Positions 55,593 through 64,000 of a DNA stretch of 64,000 bases are shown here, one piece after another. Position numbers and translations under genes: made by a program. The stretch is taken from positions 1,022,394 to 1,086,393 of the forward strand of contig NC_019702.1 of the NCBI RefSeq assembly GCF_000317085.1. Direction: 5' to 3'. The DNA comes from Synechococcus sp. PCC 7502 (GTDB lineage: Bacteria > Cyanobacteriota > Cyanobacteriia > Pseudanabaenales > Pseudanabaenaceae). Under the pieces are notes generated by a model. The model saw only the letters and a list, made by a program, of their open reading frames with translations, did not search any database and was not told the origin of the DNA. Positions within the stretch are counted from its first letter, which is position 1, and the number at the start of each line of letters is the position of its first letter.

Positions 55593-55820
55593 ATGGCTTA
55601 TACAATCGTCACCGATATTTGTGAAGGGGTAGCAGAATGTGCATCTCAATGTCCCGTAGCTTGTATTCATGAAGGTGGCGGTGCTAATCTTAAGGGCACT
55701 AGTTGGTATTGGATTGACTTTGATACCTGTATTGATTGTGGAGTTTGCTTAGTTGTATGTCCAGTGCAGGGAGCAGTATTACCTGAAGCTAGACCAAATT
55801 TACAAAGGACTCCACAGTAA
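55593..55820 (+). CDS. Ferredoxin with atypical first cluster motif
   Basis: 75 residues with eight cysteines. The second motif is standard: Cys46, 49, 52, 56 (CIDCGVCLVVCP). The first is altered: Cys10, Cys16, Cys20 and Cys24 (ICEGVAECASQCPVACI), with spacing 5-3-3 instead of 2-2-3. The pattern recalls seven-iron ferredoxins that carry a [3Fe-4S] and a [4Fe-4S] cluster, though eight-iron is possible. Small soluble electron carrier; partner unknown. Probably cotranscribed with psbK. Confidence 0.88.
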   Translation: MAYTIVTDICEGVAECASQCPVACIHEGGGANLKGTSWYWIDFDTCIDCGVCLVVCPVQGAVLPEARPNLQRTPQ

Positions 55821-55863
55821 TTATTAATTCATCTGATTGTATAACTATCACCTAACCAATTGC

Positions 55864-57249
55864 CTAACCATGGGATGCACGTTTGTATGCTTCATCTAAA
55901 ACTTCGCTGAGGGTAGGATGGGCATGGACATTGCGAACTAGATTATGCACAGAGGCTCGTTGGGCGATCGCTGCTGAAGCTTCATGAATTAAATCGGAGG
56001 CATGAATCCCAATAATATGCGCCCCTAGAAGCTCACCCGTATCCTTACGATAGATAATTTTAGCAAACCCATCGGTTTCGATTTCTGCCAGAGCCTTAGC
56101 ATTACCTTTGTAATAGGAACGCACTGTAGCAATTTCAAATCCTTCAGCATCAGCTTTGGTTTTTGCCTGTGGTTCAGTTAAGCCGACAAAGCTAATTTCA
56201 GGATGGGTAAAGGCAGCAGCAGGAATACTCTGATAATCAATGATAGCAGCACGTCCAGCAATATTTTCCACAGCCACAACGCCTTGAGCAGCAGCAGCAT
56301 GTGCCAACATCATTTTGCCCGTAGCATCGCCGATCGCCCACAGATGAGGGACTTTAGTTGCCATAGTTTCATCTACTTCAATGAATCCACGGCGATCGCT
56401 CTCAATACCGACAGTTTCTAAGCCTAGATTTTTAGTAGCAGGAATCCGACCAGTAGCAACTAGGCAAGCATCTACTTCCAAGACTTCGCCTGTATCTAAT
56501 TCAATCACCACAGGAGAACCAGGGATTACCTTTTTGGCACGGACTCCCACTTTCGTTTCGATGTCACGGGGTTTAATCAAAATCCGTTCCGCTAATTTCG
56601 CAATATCTGGATCAAACCCAGGCATTAATACATCCAAAGCCTCAATCATTGTGACCTCAGAGCCAAGGGCGGTATAAATATCGGAAAACTCTAAACCAAT
56701 ATACCCACTGCCAATGATCGCAATCCAACTAGGGAGCCAGTCCAGTTTTACACCCTCATCACTGGTAAATACGGTTTTACCGTCTAATGCAATCCCTGGG
56801 GGAACAAAGGGAATAGAACCTGTGGATAAAATAACATCTTTGGCGGTAATAATTCTGCCATCGACATCAACTTTTTGAATGCCTGCAAGTTTTCCCCAGC
56901 CTTGAATAATATCTACTCCTAGCTTTTTGAGACTATTGGTTAAATCACCTTTTTGTTTGTTGACCATGTTGCCCGCATGGGTAGCGATCGCACTTCGATC
57001 AAACTCAATTTCCCCGATTTCTATCCCTAAAAGTTTTAAATGCTCCTTGGCTTTAAGTTCTCGGACTCGTCCTGATGCTGCTAGTAGTGCCTTAGAAGGA
57101 ATACAACCTCGATTTACACAGGTACCACCCATGTCTGCGGCTTCGACGATTGCTGTTTTCAAACCATTTGCTACAGCATGAAGGGCTGCTCCATGTCCAC
57201 CTACCCCTGCGCCAACAATCACGAGATCGTAATCAAACTGTTCTGACAC
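55864..57249 (-). CDS. lpdA: Dihydrolipoyl dehydrogenase
   Basis: E3 component of pyruvate dehydrogenase and the glycine cleavage system. 461 residues; FAD loop [14 protein letters not shown], redox disulfide Cys44/Cys49 ([14 protein letters not shown]), NAD loop [11 protein letters not shown], and active-site His444/Glu449 (HAHPTLSE). Soluble. No E1 or E2 gene nearby. Converges with the ferredoxin gene (43-base gap). Confidence 0.96.
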   Translation of the reverse strand: MSEQFDYDLVIVGAGVGGHGAALHAVANGLKTAIVEAADMGGTCVNRGCIPSKALLAASGRVRELKAKEHLKLLGIEIGEIEFDRSAIATHAGNMVNKQKGDLTNSLKKLGVDIIQGWGKLAGIQKVDVDGRIITAKDVILSTGSIPFVPPGIALDGKTVFTSDEGVKLDWLPSWIAIIGSGYIGLEFSDIYTALGSEVTMIEALDVLMPGFDPDIAKLAERILIKPRDIETKVGVRAKKVIPGSPVVIELDTGEVLEVDACLVATGRIPATKNLGLETVGIESDRRGFIEVDETMATKVPHLWAIGDATGKMMLAHAAAAQGVVAVENIAGRAAIIDYQSIPAAAFTHPEISFVGLTEPQAKTKADAEGFEIATVRSYYKGNAKALAEIETDGFAKIIYRKDTGELLGAHIIGIHASDLIHEASAAIAQRASVHNLVRNVHAHPTLSEVLDEAYKRASHG

Positions 57250-57451
57250 GCTATTTATCCTTTACTTAAAGTTTTGACCTATTCTAACTTGATTCTATGT
57301 CTCATTTTTAGCTTCCAGATGGTTTGATCAAACTTGAAATTATGTTTTCCCTGAGTTTGTCAATATTTCTATACCAATCCGTTAGCTGGGACATTGCTAG
57401 ATTTATGATTTTTGCTAAGTCCTGAGCCAGCCTTAAACAACCTTAAAATGA

Positions 57452-58093
57452 ATGACAAATAAATTAGTCCTAATTTTAGTGGGGCTACTTATAGTTGAAT
57501 TTGCCCTCTTAGGTTTTTTGGCAACGCCGTACTATATTGGTAAACTTGCCGCAACTGCCCTTCCTGCCTATACTTTAGTTAGTGGAGTCCCGATTTGGGT
57601 TCTGAGAATTATGCTCCAATTCCAAAAATTCTGGAATGTAGTCCTTACCCTCTTCGTGATTTTCCATGAGGTGATTTTCCTGTACTTTGTACCTTTATTG
57701 ATCATTCTAGGACTGAGGTTGCCAAGAACCAATTGGGTTAAGGTATGTGCGATTAGCTATGGAGTGGGCTTTTTAGTTCTGTTGTCCACCTTTTTGAATA
57801 CTATCAATTTCAGTGTAACCTTAGCGATCGCTGTAATTGCCTTAGGTGTCTTTACGGGTGCATTAATCAGGCTATTCTGGCAAGCTAGGTTTCATAAAAT
57901 CTATAGTGTCTCCACAGTGGTATTTGGAATCATACTTGGTAAGGTTTTGGGAGTTTTTGCGATCGCTGCTATCTTCTCCGTTCAAACCGTGGGGGCTTTT
58001 CCAATCCAATGGACAACGTTACTAATGCCAATTTTTTTACTGCTATTATGTCTGGCACTTTCCCTTAGGTATCAATTTAAAAGGGATAGTTAA
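57452..58093 (+). CDS. Hypothetical polytopic membrane protein
   Basis: 213 residues with about six membrane helices (LVLILVGLLIVEFALLGFLA; YTLVSGVPIWVLRIML; VVLTLFVIFHEVIFLYFV; SYGVGFLVLLSTFL; VTLAIAVIALGVFTGALI; LLMPIFLLLLCLALSL). I find no motif or family. Its last four bases overlap the convergent hydroxylase-like gene. Function unknown. Confidence 0.6.
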   Translation: MTNKLVLILVGLLIVEFALLGFLATPYYIGKLAATALPAYTLVSGVPIWVLRIMLQFQKFWNVVLTLFVIFHEVIFLYFVPLLIILGLRLPRTNWVKVCAISYGVGFLVLLSTFLNTINFSVTLAIAVIALGVFTGALIRLFWQARFHKIYSVSTVVFGIILGKVLGVFAIAAIFSVQTVGAFPIQWTTLLMPIFLLLLCLALSLRYQFKRDS

Positions 58094-58818
58094 AAGGAAT
58101 ACTTAAAGTCAAGTAATAAAACAATTCGGGTGCGATCGCTTTTATTCCAAGCCTCATGCTCAAAGGTATCATCAAAAATCAAGCACTTTCCTTCTGCCCA
58201 GTTCCGAGTTTGAGTTCCGACTCTAATCCCGCATCGAGTTTCACAGTTGTCTGGCACAAATAAGCCAAGATGACACCTTAAAACTTGCTCAGGATAGCCA
58301 GTATGCGGAATGATATGTGTTCCTGCTTCTAGGGATGAAAATGCAGCTGTATGTAAATTTGGAATCTTTTCAATTAGTTTTGTGGTTTCAGGACAAAGTT
58401 CACAATTACGTTCAATTTTAATTCCGAAGGCATAAAGCCCTAGGGTTTTCCAACCACTCTTATATAAAAACTTTTCACTATATTCAATAAAGTTCATGCC
58501 TTGGAGTTGGGTTAACTCTTGGCGAATTATCTGCCAATTTGCTTCTAAATTTGCTACAAAGGGAAAATTAGATGAGTCATAAAATTCTAACCTTGGTGCA
58601 TTCGATTTGAAACTTGATAAATCATCGCTATTTGGCTGCTGGGTGGATTGCTGTGTAGCTTGTTGATGACTTCGTAAAATATGAATTAACTTTCCTAAAG
58701 CTCTCAACCATGATTTAACGCCACCTACTTGGGAAATTAATTGAACTACAAATACAAGCCAATCCCAGCCTCTTTTAATTGCCTCTCGTAGGGATGGATT
58801 TGCGGTTTCATTAATCAT
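58090..58818 (-). CDS. Aspartyl/asparaginyl beta-hydroxylase-like protein
   Basis: 242 residues. N-terminal helix-rich part with a weak hydrophobic stretch (WDWLVFVVQLISQVG). The catalytic double-stranded beta-helix domain shows ligand histidines in HIIPHTGYPEQVLRCHLGL and DDTFEHEAWNKSDRTRIVLLLDF, with the 2-oxoglutarate-binding Arg in the last. Same fold as LpxO and Asp/Asn hydroxylases; substrate unknown. Convergent overlap of four bases with the membrane protein. Confidence 0.82.
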   Translation of the reverse strand: MINETANPSLREAIKRGWDWLVFVVQLISQVGGVKSWLRALGKLIHILRSHQQATQQSTQQPNSDDLSSFKSNAPRLEFYDSSNFPFVANLEANWQIIRQELTQLQGMNFIEYSEKFLYKSGWKTLGLYAFGIKIERNCELCPETTKLIEKIPNLHTAAFSSLEAGTHIIPHTGYPEQVLRCHLGLFVPDNCETRCGIRVGTQTRNWAEGKCLIFDDTFEHEAWNKSDRTRIVLLLDFKYSF

Positions 58819-59067
58819 TAGAAGAGGATGAATTTATCGTTATTTTTGATTATATTTAGACAAATGCGAAATCACAATCTAGTCACCTTTATTTTTTTAG
58901 AAATTTATTGTTTAGGAGTTTATGTACTCGACCTAGGGCTGAAAATATCTGAAACTTTAATTTTAAATTCAGGGAAAGCCAAGGGTGAGAGGCGAATATC
59001 TAGTAAGGTCATGCTAATTAATCTCTTCACTCTCTAATCTCAAATCTTCAATCTCAAAGTTTAGTAA

Positions 59068-59598
59068 TTATGCTTCTCGAATTAAACCCAGCGATCGCTG
59101 CAATTCCGCTAATTCATCCTTATGCCCTTTAACCCATAGTTGCGTATTTGGTCGCAGTTGGAGACTAATTTCTTCAATCCGATCTGCCCCATTCCAGTAA
59201 AACAAACCTGCCCCAATGGCTGTAAACACTGCAATTTCAGCGATCGCTAACCAGTTATCACTAAAAAACGGCACTAAAATCGTCAAGACTAAACCCAAGC
59301 ACCCCATGCCGATCGCTGCCACAACCACCAAAACTAAAGTTAGAAAAATACTAGGTCGGACTCTGCCTGCTAAGGTTACAGTTTCCCGATCGCCCTCCAG
59401 TTTGATCACTTGATAACCCCTTTGCTTAAAATGATCCCTAGTTTTGCTTAAGAGTTGATCTTCATTAAAATTCACACTTTTTAGAATCATCTCTGTAGTC
59501 CGATCTTTCACCGATGAACGTAAAAATGAAAGCAACCCCACAAGGAGCAGAACCGTCAAAAGGAGAGTAGAGGTTAGAACCTGATCAGTGAAGTCCAT
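59068..59598 (-). CDS. ccb1: CCB1-like cytochrome b6f cofactor assembly protein
   Basis: 176 residues from the ATG at 59598 (MDFTDQVLTSTLLL). First helix is followed by LSFLRSSVKDRT, the CCB1-type mark; then a soluble loop (LSKTRDHFKQRGYQVIKLEGD), two more helices (TLVLVVVAAIGMGCLGLVL and AIAEIAVFTAIGAGLFYW) and a final GHKDELAELQRSL. CCB1 helps attach haem ci to cytochrome b6. An ATG at 59685 would add 29 residues and leave only six bases to the divergent autokinase, so I prefer the shorter form. Confidence 0.8.
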   Translation of the reverse strand: MDFTDQVLTSTLLLTVLLLVGLLSFLRSSVKDRTTEMILKSVNFNEDQLLSKTRDHFKQRGYQVIKLEGDRETVTLAGRVRPSIFLTLVLVVVAAIGMGCLGLVLTILVPFFSDNWLAIAEIAVFTAIGAGLFYWNGADRIEEISLQLRPNTQLWVKGHKDELAELQRSLGLIREA

Positions 59599-59691
59599 AG
59601 CTAGTGCAATAATATGATCGATGGTTAAATCATAGCCTTTACCTAGTAAATCGAGGCAGATTCCAAGGCAGATAAAGATTAGCAAAAACCC

Positions 59692-61848
59692 ATGAAAGTA
59701 TATTCAAGTAAAGTTTTCTCACCTCTTCTGTCCACATTCTTAGTGAGAAGACTTGTACGCAAACATTTAGTCACAGTGATTTCTACCACCGCCCTAACCC
59801 TTGGCGGCGCAGCAATTTATACATTTAATCAACCATTTTTATATGAATCTAAAGGGTCTTTATTAATAGAAAATGCCCCCACCGATGGTAATAGCCTATC
59901 CACCCAAGCTGCTATTCTGGCGAGCAGACCCTTGATTGAAACAGCTTTACCCAAAATTCCTGCTAATCTTTCTACCAATTTATCGAAACAGGACTTGATT
60001 ACGCAAATTTCCGATCACCTGACGATTACCCCCGATGCCAAAGTCTTAAATATTAGCTATAGCGATCGCAACCCCAAAACCGCAGCTACCATTCTCCAAG
60101 GATTACTAGAAACCTACAAAGCTTACGGAGCAAACAAAGCCAATCAAGCTACCCAATTAATTCAAGCCCAGATACCCGATGCCAAAAAGCAATTAGACCA
60201 AAATTCCACCGCCCTCACTAGATTTCGTCAGCAATACAATATTACCGACCCCGATACCTATGCGGCTTCAATTTTTAGTACAAAACAGGGACTAGCAACC
60301 CAGATTCAAGATTTACAGATTAAAATGGCGCAAACCCAACGCCAACTACAAGAGTTACAACGCCAAGTGGGAAGACCTGCGGATGTGGCAATTAGTAGTG
60401 CCATTCTCAGTCAGGATGCCAACTATCAGGCTTTGGTAAAACAGTTTCAAGAGGCACAGACCAATTACTTTTTAGAACGGGCTAGATTCCAAGATGCCTA
60501 TCCCAAGGTTCAAGCTTTACGCGATCGCCGCGATCAAATTTATAATCTCATGCAGGCTCAAGCCCAAGCTATTTTGGGAACTAAACCCGCAGATGTCACC
60601 CCAGAAGGACAATCTAGCATTAAACAAAATCTCGCTACCCAATTATTCGACACCCAAACTCGCCTTGCCACCCAAACCGCAGAACTAGGTAGCCTGAAAA
60701 TCGCCCAAACTCAAGTCGAACAGGTATTTGCCCAGATTCCTCAACTGCAACAAACCTATATTGAATTGCAGAGACAGTTAAAACAAGCCTCTACTCGGTT
60801 ATCTACCCTTTCGCAAAAATTAGAAGAAGCAAAAAGTCAAGAAGTGCAAGAAGCAACCGCATGGCAAATTTTACAGTCGCCTAGTCTTCCCAGCTATCCC
60901 AGTTCTCCGAACGTGATCCTTAATTTACTGTTAGCGGGACTGGCTGGCATATTAGTAGCAGCAATAATTATCACAGTTCTAGAAAACTCTGACGATCGCT
61001 TGCAACAGGTCTCCCAACTCCAAACCCTGAGTGATTTACCCCTGTTAGGAGCCGTACCCTACCTTGCCACCAATGCCAAATTATTATCCCCATCCTTGGA
61101 GTTAATTTCCGAACGGGCATTTTTACCCCACAGCTATAATCACAGTGCCTTTACCGAAGCAGTAAATTCCTTAGCTTTGAATATCCAGAATTTAGCAGCC
61201 CAACGGACTTTTAAAACCATTGCTTTTACTTCTTCCATTCCCTCTGAGGGCAAAAGCACAATCATTTATAACCTGAGTCTAACCCTTGCGGAATTGGGGT
61301 ACAAAGTTTTACTGGTGGATGCGGATATGAGAAAACCCACTATTCATAGTCTGGCTGGAGTTAGTAATAAATTAGGTTTATCCCAGGCGATCGCCACCAA
61401 ACTACCTTGGCAACAAATCATTCACACGGGCGATCATTCTCAATTTTCGGCAGGCTATCTGCATATCATCACGGCGGGTGCCACTCCTCCTAATCCCATG
61501 ATTTTGCTTGAGTCTAATAAATTTCAGAAACTTTTAGGAGAATGGGATCAAACCTATGACTATGTGTTGATTGATACTCCGCCCATAGTGGGAATTACCG
61601 ATGCCCAAAGTCTTGCTCCAAGGATGGATGGTGTTGTTTTAGTTACGGCGATCGAAAAAGCGACAAAACAGGCAATTTTCCGTGCGATCGAAATTCTGAA
61701 GATTAATAACTGTAAGGTGGCGGGAATCTTGGTGAATCTTGTCGATCGCTATGACAGCATCTATTGCTACGACTATTCCACTTCTGAGTATTACAGTAAT
61801 CAAACACCCCAACGTTTACTAAGTGCTGCCAGTGACTCAGATGAATAG
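59692..61848 (+). CDS. Wzc-type polysaccharide tyrosine autokinase
   Basis: 718 residues. Wzz/chain-length domain bounded by two membrane helices (about 25-45 and 410-430), with a long Gln-rich coiled coil between (residues 150-390). C-terminal BY-kinase: Walker A SSIPSEGKST (from residue 514), Walker A' LLVDADMRK (near 541), Walker B YVLIDTPPIVG and a Tyr-rich tail (YDSIYCYDYSTSEYYS). Controls chain length and export of an extracellular polysaccharide through cyclic autophosphorylation. No glycosyltransferase genes follow, so it is not part of a polysaccharide cluster here. Confidence 0.93.
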   Translation: MKVYSSKVFSPLLSTFLVRRLVRKHLVTVISTTALTLGGAAIYTFNQPFLYESKGSLLIENAPTDGNSLSTQAAILASRPLIETALPKIPANLSTNLSKQDLITQISDHLTITPDAKVLNISYSDRNPKTAATILQGLLETYKAYGANKANQATQLIQAQIPDAKKQLDQNSTALTRFRQQYNITDPDTYAASIFSTKQGLATQIQDLQIKMAQTQRQLQELQRQVGRPADVAISSAILSQDANYQALVKQFQEAQTNYFLERARFQDAYPKVQALRDRRDQIYNLMQAQAQAILGTKPADVTPEGQSSIKQNLATQLFDTQTRLATQTAELGSLKIAQTQVEQVFAQIPQLQQTYIELQRQLKQASTRLSTLSQKLEEAKSQEVQEATAWQILQSPSLPSYPSSPNVILNLLLAGLAGILVAAIIITVLENSDDRLQQVSQLQTLSDLPLLGAVPYLATNAKLLSPSLELISERAFLPHSYNHSAFTEAVNSLALNIQNLAAQRTFKTIAFTSSIPSEGKSTIIYNLSLTLAELGYKVLLVDADMRKPTIHSLAGVSNKLGLSQAIATKLPWQQIIHTGDHSQFSAGYLHIITAGATPPNPMILLESNKFQKLLGEWDQTYDYVLIDTPPIVGITDAQSLAPRMDGVVLVTAIEKATKQAIFRAIEILKINNCKVAGILVNLVDRYDSIYCYDYSTSEYYSNQTPQRLLSAASDSDE

Positions 61849-61920
61849 CCCTAAGGTGATGTTTGGGAGATTAACTACACCGTTAACAGTCTCGGACATA
61901 ACCTCTCATTTTTTGTCTTT

Positions 61921-63276
61921 TTAGCGATGGGGATTGAGTAAATAACGGGGATCAAATTTTTGCTTGAGCGCAGTCATAACCTGTTGGGCATTACCAGCAT
62001 ATCCCCCCACATCTAGCTGATTTTTAAATTCAACTGGTGCTTCTAAAATCGTCAGAAACCCACCTGTAGTTGCTAGTAAATTCCGAACTTGTAAAATTTT
62101 GGATCGATCTGATCGATCAGCGTCTTCACATCTGAGGATACCTAAACCTGAACTAGCGTGAATTTGTAATGCTATATTTCTAACTTTTTGAGCCGACATC
62201 TGATCAGAAATTTTAATTAAATTCTCAATGGCATGGTCAGCTAAAGTGCCAATCTTACAAATTATCTGAGATTCTGATTGCTTAAAAAAAGCATTTTGAA
62301 TATGTTGCCAAGTTTGCTGACTTTCAACTAGATTAAGGTTTAACCCTAAGTTGTTTGTAATCTCTATTAATTTATTAATTTGAGCCTCCACCACTTGATC
62401 TAGTCCACCAAAGCGCATGATTAGGTTAAATGCCGATACTTCTGATGTTTTTGATTGATTTGATTGAGGTGCAAACTCCGATAATATACTTTCAGAAATA
62501 ATATCCATTGCCCAAGGTGTGAGCGTAGAGGTAAGAATTTTTGCCCTAGCTGTATTGATCGCATCCATGTTTCCAGAAATAATTACAGTGCGATCGCATT
62601 TCGGTAAAGGATACAGACGAAAAGTAACTTGAGAAACAACACCCAAAGTTCCGTATGCCCCAGTTAATAACTTCATGAGGTCATAGCCCGCCACATTTTT
62701 AACAACTCTGCCCCCAGCCTTGACTAATTCCCCATCTGCCCGCACGAAGGAAATGCCTAAGATCATATCTCTAATGCCGCCATAGCGTTGACGGAAGGAG
62801 CCAGTATTAGCAGTATTAACGATTTCACCAATGGTTACAGTTTCGGAATAGGCGGAATCAATCGCCAAGAATTGCCCAGATGCTACCAAGATATTTTGTA
62901 AATTCCTGAACCTTATCCCCGCTTCACAGGTTACGGTTAAATCGCCCACAGCATGATCAATTAAGTTATGGAGGCGAATAGTACTTACCACAATCCCGAT
63001 TTTAGAAAATTTCACCAAACCTCCCCAACTTAAATAGCTATCAGAGGTCAAGATGGGGATTTGATATTTGCTAGCAAGGGCGATCACTTGGGTTAACTCG
63101 GTTGGAGTTTGGGGATAAATAATACAGGCGGCTTCAGCACTATCGGGATGAAGTAAGTTTCTAATTTTAACGATCTGATCTCTAATTTGATCTGTAATCT
63201 GACCTGTGGATAGAAGATCAACCCCTTGTACTCCTAATAGATCAGTAAAAAGTTGATAAATTTCATTGGAATTCAT
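61921..63276 (-). CDS. glcE: FAD-binding glycolate oxidase subunit GlcE-like
   Basis: 451 residues from the ATG at 63276 ([15 protein letters not shown]); the longer frame from 63366 lies within comB. The FAD-binding PCMH domain covers 50-230: [65 protein letters not shown] (in part), and [13 protein letters not shown]. GlcE helps GlcD oxidise glycolate to glyoxylate in photorespiration. GlcD and GlcF are not in the window. Starts 14 bases inside comB, so translation is probably coupled. Confidence 0.88.
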   Translation of the reverse strand: MNSNEIYQLFTDLLGVQGVDLLSTGQITDQIRDQIVKIRNLLHPDSAEAACIIYPQTPTELTQVIALASKYQIPILTSDSYLSWGGLVKFSKIGIVVSTIRLHNLIDHAVGDLTVTCEAGIRFRNLQNILVASGQFLAIDSAYSETVTIGEIVNTANTGSFRQRYGGIRDMILGISFVRADGELVKAGGRVVKNVAGYDLMKLLTGAYGTLGVVSQVTFRLYPLPKCDRTVIISGNMDAINTARAKILTSTLTPWAMDIISESILSEFAPQSNQSKTSEVSAFNLIMRFGGLDQVVEAQINKLIEITNNLGLNLNLVESQQTWQHIQNAFFKQSESQIICKIGTLADHAIENLIKISDQMSAQKVRNIALQIHASSGLGILRCEDADRSDRSKILQVRNLLATTGGFLTILEAPVEFKNQLDVGGYAGNAQQVMTALKQKFDPRYLLNPHR

Positions 63277-63985
63277 TGGATGCTGCCAAAACACCTGAGG
63301 AAATTTGCTTGGGTAGGACTTTGACTTTATCAATGGAGGCACAATAGGCAATATCCAAGTCTCCACCTAATCGGAGCAAACGCTGCCCGTGACTGGCATG
63401 ACGAAATAACTCTTCAAGGCGATCGCTCCATTGTTGATATAAACACTTAGCGGCAATAGCTTCATCATTGCCAAATTCCCAGTCTAAACCTGCGGCGATC
63501 GCTCCAGCACAGGCGGTATCTTCTAAGGAATAACTACCTTCCCATCCCGATGCTACGATCCATACAGTTGGGGGTTGAGTTTTTTGTAAATATGCCAATA
63601 CTGAACCCAAGTTAATCATGGACGCTGCTAGGACTACAGGAACAGCCTGAATACATTGCAACGCCCTAGTACCGTTAGTGGTACTCATAAAAATGCGCTT
63701 GCCGTTAACCCTTTCATGGGTATAGTCAAAGGGTGAGTTCCCTAAATCAAATCCCTCAACCGTCTTTCCACCCCGTTCTGCCGATCGCAGTCTTAATGCT
63801 TCTGGATGTAATTCACTGGTTTTAGCTAATTCATCTAAATCGGAAAATACTTGTACCGCCTCCGCCCCTGCTGCCAAAGCTGTGGAAATTGTGGTTGTAG
63901 CTCTTAGAATATCGACAGCGATCGCACAATCAGGCAACCCCACCTTAGGAGTTAATTCAGGGGTGTGATAGACAAATAGTTTCAT
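63263..63985 (-). CDS. comB: 2-phosphosulfolactate phosphatase (ComB family)
   Basis: 240 residues starting [14 protein letters not shown]. Family blocks are present: [51 protein letters not shown] and [17 protein letters not shown]. In methanogens ComB dephosphorylates 2-phosphosulfolactate in coenzyme M synthesis; in cyanobacteria, which lack that pathway, the actual substrate is uncertain. Overlaps glcE by 14 bases. The 15 bases to the window end hold nothing. Confidence 0.93.
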   Translation of the reverse strand: MKLFVYHTPELTPKVGLPDCAIAVDILRATTTISTALAAGAEAVQVFSDLDELAKTSELHPEALRLRSAERGGKTVEGFDLGNSPFDYTHERVNGKRIFMSTTNGTRALQCIQAVPVVLAASMINLGSVLAYLQKTQPPTVWIVASGWEGSYSLEDTACAGAIAAGLDWEFGNDEAIAAKCLYQQWSDRLEELFRHASHGQRLLRLGGDLDIAYCASIDKVKVLPKQISSGVLAASNEFQ

Positions 63986-64000
63986 TAATTAATATTTGAG

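Noticed and set aside
58828-59037. 69-codon plus-strand frame between the hydroxylase-like and CCB1-like genes
   Set aside because: No Shine-Dalgarno, no motif, low-complexity end; nothing supports translation.

Overview
The window is chromosomal DNA of a cyanobacterium. Direct signs are photosystem genes (psb28, psbK, rubA, ycf48, ycf39), ndhS of the photosynthetic NDH-1 complex, a CCB1-type cytochrome b6f assembly protein, and very frequent copies of the HIP1 palindrome GCGATCGC, many inside coding sequence. Base composition is moderately AT-rich. Clade cannot be fixed from the sequence; a Pseudanabaena-like lineage is a guess only.

Most of the window is ordinary core genome in short, mixed-strand transcription units. 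1-10.8 kb: 5' part of smc (cut by the window edge), 2-Cys peroxiredoxin, hisB, prmA, a DUF4346 protein, purN, argF, fabD, a collapsed Uma2 pseudogene, a secreted protein, a GST-like protein, rpmE and prfA. 11.0-13.5 kb: a HIP1-free accessory island holding a beta-type DNA methyltransferase and a probable restriction endonuclease, followed by an attC-like structure and bounded by a 12-bp direct repeat. 13.6-29.4 kb: ftsX, moaB, psb28, murG, a conserved unknown, rubA-ycf48, nth, efp-accB, a periplasmic rhodanese, a 59-residue PCP-reductase-domain protein, rnz, folC, a DUF697 GTPase, a TPP riboswitch with thiC, and a WD40/TauE pair. 29.4-34 kb: a pentapeptide-repeat gene wedged behind ubiD with a duplicated ubiD tail beyond it, tRNA-Glu, a PilP-like protein, a coiled-coil protein and ndhS.

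34-46 kb: a 1767-residue hybrid histidine kinase with seven PAS domains, an orphan DUF433 antitoxin-like gene, ribD, a glyoxalase-like gene, dnaK with a clear terminator, a metallophosphoesterase and a DUF1830 protein. 46-52 kb: a divergent pair (AddB/RecC-like ATPase and HerA-like ATPase) next to an AAA_14/DUF4143 ATPase whose upstream region carries two identical 25-bp palindromic elements spaced 42 bp apart. 52-64 kb: ycf39, tldD-like, small membrane and secreted proteins, psbK, an unusual ferredoxin, lpdA, a membrane protein, an Asp/Asn hydroxylase-like protein, ccb1-like, a Wzc-type tyrosine autokinase, and overlapping comB-glcE.

The genes worth a second look are the restriction-modification island with its attC-like tail, the HerA/AddB-like pair, the paired palindromes, the ubiD-tail duplication, the solo PCP-reductase domain, and the rubA-ycf48 unit lacking its usual psbEFLJ partners. 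I did not see a CRISPR array, a complete insertion sequence, rRNA or a prophage.
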